The notes: generated from the sequence alone by a model not told the origin. 11,667 bases of DNA from an uncultured Ruminococcus sp. (GCA_902778985.1 CACYZS010000020.1:1-11667), one strand, 5' to 3'. Numbered from the stretch's first letter, positions 1-9,249 are shown. Numbers and translations: made by a program.

Positions 1-41
1 AGCGCGGCGTCGGTATTGCGTACGGTCGGCTGTTTTTTCAT
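1..41 (-). CDS. 5' end of an unidentified minus-strand gene, cut by the window edge
   Basis: Only 13 complete codons are visible, reading MKKQPTVRNTDAA, so no function can be assigned. The case for a real gene is its surroundings. An ATG at 41-39 is preceded by a GGGGGA ribosome binding site at 54-49 with a 7-base gap. About 47 bases upstream lies a well-formed minus-strand promoter with a TGC-TATAAT extended -10. The gene is transcribed divergently from the cytidylate-kinase-like gene. The basic start (MKK) fits either a cytoplasmic protein or the beginning of a signal sequence; the residues seen are hydrophilic, which favours the former. Confidence 0.5.
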   Translation of the reverse strand, partial: MKKQPTVRNTDAA

Positions 42-87
42 ATCGTTTTCCCCCGCGATTTTCTCGCTTGAACTTTTCCAAAAAATT

Positions 88-116
88 ATTATAGCACGAA
101 ATACCGTTCCGCGCAA
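88..116 (-). promoter_or_regulatory. Sigma-A promoter for the truncated left-edge gene
   Basis: On the minus strand, TTGCGC (116-111) and TATAAT (93-88) are separated by 17 bp. The -10 hexamer is preceded by TGC, giving an extended -10 element. Transcription would start near 81, leaving a leader of about 40 bases before the ATG at 41. The -35 is weak beyond its TTG, but the extended -10 compensates. Confidence 0.7.
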
Positions 117-154
117 GTCATTGACCGTTTTTCGGCTTTTCGGTAAAAAAGCCC

Positions 155-183
155 TTTACAGAAGCGGGTTTTTGTGATATACT
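155..183 (+). promoter_or_regulatory. Sigma-A promoter for the cytidylate-kinase-like gene
   Basis: TTTACA (155-160) and TATACT (178-183) are separated by exactly 17 bp, with TGA just before the -10 (extended -10). Transcription should start near 189-190. This places the in-frame ATG at 188 at or before the transcript's 5' end and supports the start at 233. Confidence 0.8.
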
Positions 184-218
184 GTATATGGGACAAACGA
201 AACCGCGACGCACAAGTG

Positions 219-224
219 AAGGAG
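219..224 (+). promoter_or_regulatory. Ribosome binding site that decides the start at 233
   Basis: AAGGAG lies 8 bases upstream of the ATG at 233. The alternative in-frame ATG at 188 has no such site and coincides with the predicted transcription start. Confidence 0.8.
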
Positions 225-232
225 ATGATCTT

Positions 233-862
233 ATGTCCGATAAAATCGTTATCACGATCGCCCGACAGTACGGAAGCGGCGGGCGCGAGATCGGCGAAAA
301 GGTCGCCGCCGCGCTCGGGATCAAGCACTACGACGAGAACCTGATCACCCTGGCTGCGCGCGAGGGCAACCTCGACGAGACCGTCGCGAGCAAAGCCGAC
401 GAGAGCGCGGCGAACAGCCTGCTCTACACGCTGGCTCTGGGATCCAACTTCTTCGGATCGGCGATGAACTTCGGCTACAAGCCGCCGCTCAACGACAAAC
501 TCTTCCTTCTGCAGTCCGACGTGATCCGGCGGGCGGCGGAGGAGGGCAGTTGCGTCATCATCGGTCGGTGCGCCGACTACGTTCTGCGCGATCACCCGAA
601 ACGGCTTTCGGTCTTCGTCTACGGCGATCTTCCCCATCGCAAACAGCGCGTGATGGACCGCCACGAAGGGCTGACCGAGGCGCAGGCGATCGACCTCATC
701 AACAAGACCGACCGGCGGCGCTCGTCCTACTACAACTTCTACACCGGAAACAAGTGGGGCAAGTACGACAACTACCACCTCGCCGTGAACAGCAGCCTGC
801 TGGGCATTGACAAAACTGCCGAAATGATCGCAAACGCGGCGCGTCTCCTGATGGAGCAGTAA
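233..862 (+). CDS. Cytidylate-kinase-like P-loop protein
   Basis: This 209-residue cytoplasmic protein belongs to the cytidylate-kinase-like group (AAA_26-type P-loop fold) that is common in Bacillota and distinct from the canonical Cmk beside the ribosomal S1 gene. The N-terminus, residues 5-21, carries the typical strand plus glycine-rich loop (ITIARQYGSGGREIG), followed by the family's HYDENLI segment near residues 32-38. The central VIIGRCADYVL segment and the later arginine-rich DRRRSSYY segment are also typical of the family. Phosphoryl transfer to a nucleotide is expected from the fold, but members of this group are poorly characterised and the substrate is not proven. The gene stands alone, with its own promoter and a strong terminator. 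The start at 233 is chosen over 188 from the ribosome binding site and the promoter position. Confidence 0.88.
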   Translation: MSDKIVITIARQYGSGGREIGEKVAAALGIKHYDENLITLAAREGNLDETVASKADESAANSLLYTLALGSNFFGSAMNFGYKPPLNDKLFLLQSDVIRRAAEEGSCVIIGRCADYVLRDHPKRLSVFVYGDLPHRKQRVMDRHEGLTEAQAIDLINKTDRRRSSYYNFYTGNKWGKYDNYHLAVNSSLLGIDKTAEMIANAARLLMEQ

Positions 863-879
863 TCCGAACAAAAGATAAT

Positions 880-922
880 GCCCGGAGCGTTTCCCTTTGG
901 GGGCGCTCCGGGCGCTTTTTTT
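880..922 (+). terminator. Strong intrinsic terminator, possibly bidirectional
   Basis: A perfect 10-bp stem (880-889 with 904-913, GCCCGGAGCG against its complement) encloses a 14-base loop. It is followed closely by seven T residues at 916-922. It ends the cytidylate-kinase-like gene 18 bases after its stop. Read from the minus strand, the same stem is followed by a looser ATTATCTTTTGTT, so it may also end the convergent gene whose stop is at 934. Confidence 0.9.
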
Positions 923-933
923 CGTCCGAACGG

Positions 934-2112
934 TTAGTCGGACATCAGGTACAGACGGTCGGCTCCGACGTAGAGTTGGAGACGTTCGTTATACAGTTTT
1001 TCGACCAGCGCGATGCGGTCGACGAACAACGCAATCCCGCTGTCCTGAACCGACGAGAACGAATCCCTGGTCTCGTTCAGCGACCTCTCGTTGATCCCGT
1101 CGAGTTTGCTGCTGCCGGCGAGCAGTTTGTCGCCGAGTTTGATTTTGTTGTTCTTGTCCGGGATCCGCGAGATCTGTTTCCCGAGAAACTTCCCTGCGAT
1201 GGACGCCCCCTGCAGCGTGCGCGCCTGGACCGACGTGGTCGCGATGCCTTCCACGTCCGCGATCGAGCGGGAATAGAAATCGCCGTATTCGGCGGAGAGC
1301 GCCTCTATCCTGCCCCGGACGGCGCCGAGATACTCCGCGTCGAAATTCTTCAGAAGCATAACGTCGAGGAAGGACGAGAAGGAGAAGAGGTACAACGCCA
1401 GTTTGTAGTACTTGAAGCGACTGTGGATCTCGTTCAGACTCTTCGCCGCATCAAGACGGACGAACTGTTTCTTCCCGCCGAGTTTTTTCTCGATCATCTC
1501 TTTGTAAAACAGGATATTCTGCTCGGCGCTCCGTTTGATGTTCAAAGCCTGCGTTTCCCGGTTGGAGAGCCATTGTGCGTTGTCCCAGTTGTACCGGTAT
1601 TCGTTGATGATCTCGGCAAGGACGGTCAGGTCGCCCTTCAGTTGCGTCTGCTTATCGGTTTCGAGGAAATCGATGATCGCCCGCTGGGTTTCCGCAACGG
1701 TTTCGAGAGACCTGTTGATCGCCATCAGCGCCAGCCCCATATAGATATTGCTCAGTCCCGCGTTCTTCTGCGAGACGTCTGTGACTTTTTCAAATTTCGT
1801 CTGTCCGACGATGGTATTCTTTTTGTCGACGATCGCTCCGTAAAAGCCGCTCCCGTCCTTCGCCTTCATCATCTTCCCGGAAACGGGGAACGTCGCACGG
1901 TACAGTTCGCCGCTGTTGTTCGACGCCTTGCTCAGTTTGGCGAACACCGACGACAGACCGGAAAAGGCTTTCCCGAGTTTGGAAACGTCGGTCAAGGGGA
2001 ACGAGACGGCGTTCGCCGTCACGATATCGTCGCACTTGATCACCTCGAGTTGTTCGGCTCCGAGGACTTCCATTAGAGACTGTTCGTCAAAGGGTGTCAA
2101 CTGTTCGCTCAT
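934..2112 (-). CDS. Uncharacterised soluble 392-residue protein, largely helical
   Basis: I do not recognise a named family. No signal peptide or clear membrane segment is visible, so a cytoplasmic protein is likely. The N-terminal part (about 1-110) is mixed and includes a KDGSGFYGAIVDKKNTIVGQ segment near 85-104 that looks like a small beta-rich module. The rest is mostly amphipathic helix, including a conserved-looking stretch at about 127-160 (ALMAINRSLETVAETQ, then FLETDKQTQLKGDL). I have an unverified memory of similar uncharacterised Bacillota proteins with a GSGxxG segment followed by a TQxxIxxFLExDKQ helix. The start at 2112 is preferred to the in-frame ATG at 2124, because GGAG sits 6 bases before it. 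By eye the gene is less GC-rich than secA, which could mean later acquisition. It has its own strong promoter and stands alone. Confidence 0.85.
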   Translation of the reverse strand: MSEQLTPFDEQSLMEVLGAEQLEVIKCDDIVTANAVSFPLTDVSKLGKAFSGLSSVFAKLSKASNNSGELYRATFPVSGKMMKAKDGSGFYGAIVDKKNTIVGQTKFEKVTDVSQKNAGLSNIYMGLALMAINRSLETVAETQRAIIDFLETDKQTQLKGDLTVLAEIINEYRYNWDNAQWLSNRETQALNIKRSAEQNILFYKEMIEKKLGGKKQFVRLDAAKSLNEIHSRFKYYKLALYLFSFSSFLDVMLLKNFDAEYLGAVRGRIEALSAEYGDFYSRSIADVEGIATTSVQARTLQGASIAGKFLGKQISRIPDKNNKIKLGDKLLAGSSKLDGINERSLNETRDSFSSVQDSGIALFVDRIALVEKLYNERLQLYVGADRLYLMSD

Positions 2113-2118
2113 GGTCGG

Positions 2119-2122
2119 CTCC
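2119..2122 (-). promoter_or_regulatory. Ribosome binding site that decides the start at 2112
   Basis: GGAG on the minus strand lies 6 bases before the ATG at 2112. It overlaps the first codons of the longer reading from 2124, for which only a weak AAAAG is seen upstream. Confidence 0.6.
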
Positions 2123-2151
2123 ATTCTTTTCGGTCGGATTTCGTCAAGATT

Positions 2152-2180
2152 ATTCTAGCAAACAATCGGGGAAAAGTCAA
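2152..2180 (-). promoter_or_regulatory. Strong sigma-A promoter for the 392-residue protein
   Basis: On the minus strand, TTGACT (2180-2175) and TAGAAT (2157-2152) are separated by 17 bp, with TGC ahead of the -10. Only one base of each hexamer departs from consensus. Transcription should begin near 2145, giving a leader of about 33 bases. Confidence 0.82.
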
Positions 2181-2239
2181 GGAGAACGGAGAGAAACGCG
2201 GGCGAAGGGGCGCGCGGAAGAATTGTTTACAAAATAGTA

Positions 2240-2268
2240 TGGTTTTTCCGTTTGAAGTGTGGTAAAAT
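2240..2268 (+). promoter_or_regulatory. secA: Probable secA-operon promoter, extended -10 type
   Basis: TAAAAT at 2263-2268 is preceded by TGG, giving an extended -10 element. The matching -35 at the 17-bp position (2240-2245, TGGTTT) is poor, so the extended -10 would carry recognition. Transcription near 2275 would give a leader of about 24 bases and exclude the TTG at 2272 as a start. The promoter is divergent from that of the 392-residue protein, with about 60 bp between the two -35 regions and no operator recognised there. Confidence 0.6.
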
Positions 2269-2286
2269 GGATTGAGAAAATCTGCG

Positions 2287-2292
2287 AAGGAG
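2287..2292 (+). promoter_or_regulatory. secA: secA ribosome binding site that decides the start at 2299
   Basis: AAGGAG lies 6 bases before the ATG at 2299, where the protein begins MGLFTKIFGTYSERQLKR, the usual SecA beginning. Confidence 0.85.
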
Positions 2293-2298
2293 ACCGAA

Positions 2299-5064
<2,766 letters not shown>

Positions 5065-5068
5065 CGCC

Positions 5069-5686
5069 ATGGGCTTCGGACTTCTTCTGATCGGGTACGT
5101 TTTCTACCTGAATACGATCATTCCGGTCTACACCATTCCGGTCTCCGCCCTCGTGATGGCGTTCGGGCTCCGGAAACTGCGGGTCTGGAACAGCGGACTG
5201 CGCGGCGCGTGGCGCACCGATCTTGCCACTCTGGTCTACGGACTTGCCGCGGCGGGACTTGCCGGCGCGATCGCCGCGGGCGTGAAGATCCCCGATACCC
5301 TCTCCTCGGTCGTATCGGCGGGGCTCTGCCTTCTCGTGTTGCTCTTCCATTTCTATCTCGGATCCGGCGTGATCCAACTGACGCAGGAAGTGGGTCTTGT
5401 CCGCCTTCGCGGACGCGCCCTGTTCTTTCGGACGTCGGCGTGCATCTACTGGTTCCTGTACGCCTTTCTCAACCTCGATCTCGGGGAAAAACTCGATACC
5501 TTCGTCGCGCGGCTCTTTATCCCGATGGTGATCGTCGGGCTGGTCGTTGCGATCGTCGGGATCTCCGTGATCTTCTCCTGCTATACCGACATCGGGTTGC
5601 CGGACGAAATGAACGCCCCCGAAAAACCCGGTTTTATCGCCAAGTGGAAACGAAAGAACGAAGAGGTGGATCGCAAGGATGACTGA
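5069..5686 (+). CDS. Uncharacterised polytopic membrane protein, second gene of the secA operon
   Basis: This 205-residue protein is strongly hydrophobic, with about five or six membrane segments (roughly 3-34 as one or two, then 53-72, 79-102, 117-136 and 148-172) and a charged, probably cytoplasmic, tail. The end of the last segment and the following FSCYTDIGLPDEMNAPEKP resemble a tail I remember from other uncharacterised Bacillota membrane proteins, with a CY-x-x-I-x-L-P pattern, but I cannot verify this. The ATG at 5069 begins 4 bases after the secA stop with only a weak ribosome binding site, which suggests translational coupling. The next gene overlaps its end by 8 bases. Function is unknown; the position suggests co-expression with SecA, not necessarily a role in export. 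Confidence 0.85.
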   Translation: MGFGLLLIGYVFYLNTIIPVYTIPVSALVMAFGLRKLRVWNSGLRGAWRTDLATLVYGLAAAGLAGAIAAGVKIPDTLSSVVSAGLCLLVLLFHFYLGSGVIQLTQEVGLVRLRGRALFFRTSACIYWFLYAFLNLDLGEKLDTFVARLFIPMVIVGLVVAIVGISVIFSCYTDIGLPDEMNAPEKPGFIAKWKRKNEEVDRKDD

Positions 5687-7130
5687 AGTTTCGGTTCGGC
5701 CCTTCTACCGCAGGCAGAGCAAACTGCCCGTCAAGCGTATGCTGGTCGGGCTCTTTCTCCTGTTCACTCCGTCGATCAACCTGTTCGACCTCCTCCCCGA
5801 TTTCATCGGCTGCACGCTGATCCTCTCGGCGCTCTTTGACGCGGCGGAGGTGCTTCCCTACTTCGGGGAACTGCGGGAAAAACTGAAGACCTATTTCTGG
5901 GTCTCGCTCTCGCGCTATCCGGCGCTGTTCGCCATGATGTCGATCTACTCGGGCGACTCGTCCCAACGATCCATCATCGCGGTCTTCGCCGTCGGGTACG
6001 CGATCGTCGACCTGATCTGCCTGATCCCCGCGGTCGGCTACTTCTGGGAGGCGTTCTTCTACTTCGGCGAACGCTTCGACTGTCCGGAGGCGATCGCCCC
6101 GGTCGGAAAGATCAAACCCGAGATGCTCCAGCGGTTGACCTACCTGTTCTTCATCGTGCGCGAGGCGGGCTCCTGCGTGCCCGAATTCGCCCTGGTCCCG
6201 GTGATGCCCGGCGATCTTTCGTCCTCGACCGTCTCGTTCTGGCTGACGCTCTATCCGAAACTCGCCGTCGGCGCGGCGCTGATCGTCCTCGGCTTCGGGA
6301 TCTGGCTTTTCACGGTCTTCTGCCGCTACTTCTCGCGGCTCTCGCGCGAAGGCAACGCCGACCGCCTGATCTCCGAACGCTACGAAGCCGACGCGGAACG
6401 GCTGAACGCCCTGCATTCCTTTGAAGGGCTGCGGATCTTCTTCGTTCTGCTCGCCGTTTCGGTCGCGCTCGGGATCGACGTGATCTTCGACCGCGTGAAC
6501 GTCCTGCCCGACGTGTTCTCCGCCGTTCTGCTCGTGATCTCCCTGCTCTTCCTCCGCCGCCGCATCAACGGTCTTTTCGTCGGGCGGTGCGTGCTCTTTA
6601 CGGGGATCTTCGCTGCGTTCTCGACCGTCTCGACGGTCCTGTCGCGCACCTTCTACGACCGATACGGCATCGACGGCCTCGCAAACGGCGTTCCCGAAGC
6701 CGGACGGCTCTACCGCCTCGTGACGGTCTTCGGCGGGATCGAAGCGATGCTCTCGATTCTGGTCGCGATCCTGCTCTTCACGGTGCTCGCCCGGCTGATC
6801 CCCTTCTCGGTCGGAACGCTCGGCAGCGCGCTTGCCCGGCAGACCGAAGAACTCGAACGCTCGCTCTACCGTGAAAACGTCCTGTTCCTCGTCCTCTCGA
6901 TCCTGTCGAGCGCGGCGACCTTTGCCGGCATCCTGCTCGCGCGCCTGACGCGCTCGGTCGAGGTCTTGCGCGATCCCGAAAGCGGACTGACCACCCCGAT
7001 CCTGATCGAGCAAGTCGACTGGTTCTGGATCGTGCCGCTCGTCCTCTCGGTTCTGCAGTTGATCGTGATGCTGCACTTCACCGGACGCCTTCGCGACGAG
7101 GCGCGGGAGAAATACTGCGGGATCTATTAA
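5679..7130 (+). CDS. Uncharacterised large polytopic membrane protein with a probable internal duplication
   Basis: The 483-residue product has roughly ten hydrophobic segments, including about 22-50, 76-92, 98-120, 190-216, 251-270, 276-293, 300-320, 350-375, 400-422 and 448-466, with charged loops between. Residues 33-53 contain INLFDLLPDFIGCTLILSAL. This LLPDFIG signature is one I recall from many uncharacterised Bacillota membrane proteins. A second LPD motif at 276-278 lies between similarly placed hydrophobic stretches, suggesting two related halves about 237 residues apart. The ATG overlaps the preceding stop by 8 bases (AAGAGG at 5661-5666 serves as ribosome binding site), so the pair is probably co-translated and may form a complex. 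No enzymatic motif was seen. A hairpin lies 30 bases after the stop. Confidence 0.87.
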   Translation: MTEVSVRPFYRRQSKLPVKRMLVGLFLLFTPSINLFDLLPDFIGCTLILSALFDAAEVLPYFGELREKLKTYFWVSLSRYPALFAMMSIYSGDSSQRSIIAVFAVGYAIVDLICLIPAVGYFWEAFFYFGERFDCPEAIAPVGKIKPEMLQRLTYLFFIVREAGSCVPEFALVPVMPGDLSSSTVSFWLTLYPKLAVGAALIVLGFGIWLFTVFCRYFSRLSREGNADRLISERYEADAERLNALHSFEGLRIFFVLLAVSVALGIDVIFDRVNVLPDVFSAVLLVISLLFLRRRINGLFVGRCVLFTGIFAAFSTVSTVLSRTFYDRYGIDGLANGVPEAGRLYRLVTVFGGIEAMLSILVAILLFTVLARLIPFSVGTLGSALARQTEELERSLYRENVLFLVLSILSSAATFAGILLARLTRSVEVLRDPESGLTTPILIEQVDWFWIVPLVLSVLQLIVMLHFTGRLRDEAREKYCGIY

Positions 7131-7154
7131 AAAAGAAAAGCCGCCCCGTGCGGC
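7129..7154 (-). terminator. Terminator of the YgjP-like peptidase gene, minus strand
   Basis: On the minus strand, GCCGC and GCGGC (7154-7150 and 7144-7140) form a GC-only 5-bp stem with a 5-base loop. It is followed at once by TTTTCTTTTTT (7139-7129). The stem is short but the T tract is long. It works in the opposite direction to the neighbouring hairpin at 7161-7189. Confidence 0.7.
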
Positions 7155-7160
7155 AAACGA

Positions 7161-7189
7161 ATACCGCCCGTGACGAACACGGGCGGTAT
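7161..7189 (+). terminator. Terminator-like hairpin ending the secA operon
   Basis: A perfect 12-bp stem (7161-7172 with 7178-7189, ATACCGCCCGTG and its complement) has a 5-base loop ACGAA. It is followed by CTTTATTGTT, a modest T tract. It lies 30 bases after the stop of the large membrane protein and just before the convergent gene's stop at 7192. Confidence 0.72.
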
Positions 7190-7191
7190 CT

Positions 7192-7935
7192 TTATTGTTC
7201 GTGATCTGTCCAAGCGCCGGCAGACAGGCGATGCAGGCGGTTCAGGTCCGCCGCGACGGCGCGGTTATCCGGCATATAGCGGTCGAGGGCGGCGTGGAAC
7301 TCGCGCCCGTGGTCGGGATAGCGCAGATGGAGCAGTTCGTGGAGCAGGACGTAGGAAAGGCATTCGGGGGGATACTCGGCGAGGGTGAGCGAGAGATGCA
7401 CCGTCCCCTCGCGGTGGTAGCAGGTGCCCCACCGCCGCGCCATCTTGCGGACGGTGACGCCGCTCGGTGAAAGCCCGGTCATCGCCGATAGGAACGGGAG
7501 CAGTTTCGCCGCCTCGGTCTGTACCTCTTTGCGGTAAAAGGCGAGCAATACCGCCTCGCGCTTTTTGGGTTCGTCGCTGCGCGCCGAGAGGATCATACCT
7601 TCCGGGACGAGCGAAACCCCCGGCGCCCCGATCCGCGGAAGCAGGGGTACCCGCCGCCCCCACAAAAGGGCGTACTCCCCCTCTCCGTACCGGCGTTCAC
7701 GCCCGGGATCGGCGGGAAAGGTCGCGATCTTGCCTTCCAGCCACGCCCGCTTGCCCGATACGATCCGCTCGATCTCGGAGAGCGCCGTCCCCGTCGGGGC
7801 GGTCACGCGCACCTGACCGAAAGGCGGCAGCACGGCGATCGTGACGCGGCGCACGCGGCGCCGGACGAGCAGGACCGGAAAACCGGCAAGCGCAACGTGC
7901 TCGCCGGAACTCTTCGCGCTTCCCCTCTCCCCCAT
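7192..7935 (-). CDS. YgjP-like (DUF45/M48-related) zinc metallopeptidase domain protein
   Basis: The 247-residue protein matches the layout of YgjP-type predicted metal-dependent hydrolases. The N-terminal half has the RRRVRRVTIAVLPPFGQVRV strand region and an AWLEGK helix near 65-69. RWGTC at 168-172 is the equivalent of the family's RWGSC. The zinc site follows: HELLH at 199-203 with a third ligand His209 (HExxH-x5-H) in RYPDHGREFH. Glu200 would be the catalytic base. No signal peptide or membrane segment is seen, so it is probably cytoplasmic; the physiological substrate of this family is not established. The start at 7935 is inferred from homology and a purine-rich GGAAGGGA upstream. The frame stays open to 8079, but that would overlap the upstream gene's coding end and adds residues unlike the family. 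A GTG at 7944 is an alternative. Confidence 0.88.
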   Translation of the reverse strand: MGERGSAKSSGEHVALAGFPVLLVRRRVRRVTIAVLPPFGQVRVTAPTGTALSEIERIVSGKRAWLEGKIATFPADPGRERRYGEGEYALLWGRRVPLLPRIGAPGVSLVPEGMILSARSDEPKKREAVLLAFYRKEVQTEAAKLLPFLSAMTGLSPSGVTVRKMARRWGTCYHREGTVHLSLTLAEYPPECLSYVLLHELLHLRYPDHGREFHAALDRYMPDNRAVAADLNRLHRLSAGAWTDHEQ

Positions 7936-7954
7936 TCGGTTCACTTCCCTTCCA

Positions 7955-7991
7955 AACGAAAACGCCGCCGTATCCCGGGGGATCGGCGGCG
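7955..7991 (-). terminator. Hairpin terminator after the 193-residue membrane protein gene
   Basis: On the minus strand, CGCCGCCG at 7991-7984 pairs with CGGCGGCG at 7970-7963 (8 bp, all GC). The tail is TTTTCGTTT. It lies 11 bases past the stop of the upstream gene and 28 bases before the peptidase ATG. It should reduce but perhaps not abolish read-through into the peptidase gene. Confidence 0.65.
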
Positions 7992-7996
7992 AATAG

Positions 7997-8005
7997 ATTG
8001 TATCA
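7997..8005 (-). promoter_or_regulatory. Possible extended -10 promoter for the peptidase gene
   Basis: TGA-TACAAT on the minus strand (8005-7997) fits an extended -10 element, and its TGA doubles as the stop codon of the upstream gene. No -35 match is seen at 17 or 18 bp. If active, transcription would start near 7990, inside the hairpin just described. This is a weak candidate. Confidence 0.3.
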
Positions 8006-8584
8006 GACGATTTGCGGCTCGGCGTCGGGTTCTCCGTTCGCGATCCCCTCTTCGCAGACCTCGGCTCCCTCGACCTCAAGATGCAGGTAGGTGAGCGCCT
8101 CGCGCAGCACGGTGAGGAAGGATTTGTCCACCTCGATCGTGACCGAGACGCACTCGCCGTCGTCGAGAATGAAGTAGAGCGTCTGCCAGACGGCGGGCGA
8201 CATACTGACGAGGAAGTTCATGCGGACGTCGACGCGCAGTTCGCGCGGTCCGTCCTCGCCGCGACGGAATTCGCGGATCTCCGACAGTTCGGAAAGATCG
8301 CGCTGGCAAACCGTCGTGGTCTGGTTGCCGCGGCGCTGGTTGACGATCAGCGTCGGCACGCCGTTCATCAGCGTCACGGTGTAGGTGTAGTGCAGAAAGA
8401 AGAAACGCGAATAGAGCCAGATGTCGGCGACGGCGAACAGGAAAAAGGCGATCTGTCCGACGATCGGCCGCCACCAGCCGAAGACGCAATACAGAACCGA
8501 AACGATCAGTCCGAGGGTAAGAAACGAGAGCCACCAGACGGGGCGGTCATTCTGCCGTTTCGGCGTAAAGGAAAAAGTTCGCAT
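8003..8584 (-). CDS. Uncharacterised two-helix membrane protein with cytoplasmic domain
   Basis: This 193-residue protein has a basic N-terminus, two membrane segments (about 17-36 and 41-63) separated by a very short turn, then a soluble domain rich in predicted beta strands (YTYTVTLMNGVPTLIVNQRR, near 67-85) and an acidic C-terminus. The hairpin of two membrane helices followed by a beta domain is reminiscent of PH-like membrane proteins, and of small clostridial proteins with a xYxxTLxNG strand, but I cannot name a family. The ATG at 8584 is preceded by GAGGAA with a 6-base gap. It follows the 214-residue gene after only 15 bases, so the two form one transcript. Most of the soluble domain should face the cytoplasm. 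Function is unknown. Confidence 0.82.
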   Translation of the reverse strand: MRTFSFTPKRQNDRPVWWLSFLTLGLIVSVLYCVFGWWRPIVGQIAFFLFAVADIWLYSRFFFLHYTYTVTLMNGVPTLIVNQRRGNQTTTVCQRDLSELSEIREFRRGEDGPRELRVDVRMNFLVSMSPAVWQTLYFILDDGECVSVTIEVDKSFLTVLREALTYLHLEVEGAEVCEEGIANGEPDAEPQIV

Positions 8585-8599
8585 AATCTGTTCCTCAAT

Positions 8600-9244
8600 T
8601 CAGTTCTCTGCCGCTTCCCCGCCCGAAAGATCGAGTACGGGGATCGACGCGTAGGGTTCGGCGGCGTCGGGATCGGAGGCAAGATACACGTCGGCGCGTA
8701 TCCAGGACACTCCGGCGAAGTCAACTCCGTCAAAGCAGTACTTGACGGCGCGATACCAAAGGTAGGTCCGTCCGAATTCGTCGGTTTTTTCGTAGCGGTT
8801 TCCGAGATCGTCGTACAGGGTGACGACGAAGAAGGTCTCGTCGGGCTCCCGCCCGACGTCGGTCCCGGTCGTCTCCGAGAGGCGCGCCATGGTGTCGCGG
8901 CTCAGCCGGAGCGTGAACTGTACGGCGCCCGCCTGACGTTCGATCACCAGATTATCGGCGATGAAACTCGCGCGGACGTTGTCGTCGTAGGGGACGCGGA
9001 TCTTCAACTTTTCGGGGTCGAGATCGTGCGTTTCGGAGTAGGCGGTCAGGGCGGGCGTCATGGTCAGTTTCCGCATTTCGCGCGGATAGTATTCCGCGAC
9101 CAGCATACGGAAAACGAGGAACCCGCAGAAAAGGAACAGCGTCAGCGAAACGAGGATCTTCACAAGACGCAGGATCGGACGTTTCTGCCCGAGTTCGTCT
9201 TCTTCGATGTCGTTGTAGTCGCCGTAGCGTTCGTAATCCGCCAT
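8600..9244 (-). CDS. Uncharacterised single-pass membrane protein with extracytoplasmic domain
   Basis: The 214-residue product has an acidic, tyrosine-rich cytoplasmic N-terminus, a single hydrophobic segment at about 30-49 preceded by KRPILRLVK, and a soluble C-terminal domain of about 160 residues. The positive residues before the segment favour an N-in signal anchor with the domain outside. That domain alternates short polar and hydrophobic strands (YASIPVLDL near its end) and shows no catalytic motif I recognise. The start at 9244 is chosen over the in-frame ATG at 9259 because a full AGGAGG lies 5 bases upstream. It is the first gene of a two-gene unit under a perfect consensus promoter. 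I cannot assign a function. Confidence 0.83.
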   Translation of the reverse strand: MADYERYGDYNDIEEDELGQKRPILRLVKILVSLTLFLFCGFLVFRMLVAEYYPREMRKLTMTPALTAYSETHDLDPEKLKIRVPYDDNVRASFIADNLVIERQAGAVQFTLRLSRDTMARLSETTGTDVGREPDETFFVVTLYDDLGNRYEKTDEFGRTYLWYRAVKYCFDGVDFAGVSWIRADVYLASDPDAAEPYASIPVLDLSGGEAAEN

Positions 9245-9249
9245 ACTAT

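Noticed and set aside
976..2076. Open frame of 366 codons on the plus strand
   Set aside because: It is antisense to the 392-residue gene, which has a near-consensus promoter and ribosome binding site. The plus-strand product has no family-like features.
2272..2298. TTG at 2272 as the secA start
   Set aside because: It would precede or coincide with the predicted transcription start, while the ATG at 2299 has AAGGAG at ideal spacing and the normal SecA N-terminus.
5634..7076. Open frame of 480 codons on the minus strand
   Set aside because: It lies entirely antisense to the membrane protein gene. Its product is an Asp/Glu/Arg-rich, low-complexity chain typical of the reverse strand of a GC-rich hydrophobic coding region, with no ribosome binding site.
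7936..8079. Longer N-terminus for the YgjP-like peptidase
   Set aside because: It would overlap the coding end of the upstream gene, run through the hairpin at 7963-7991, and add a basic Ser/Arg-rich stretch not found in the family.
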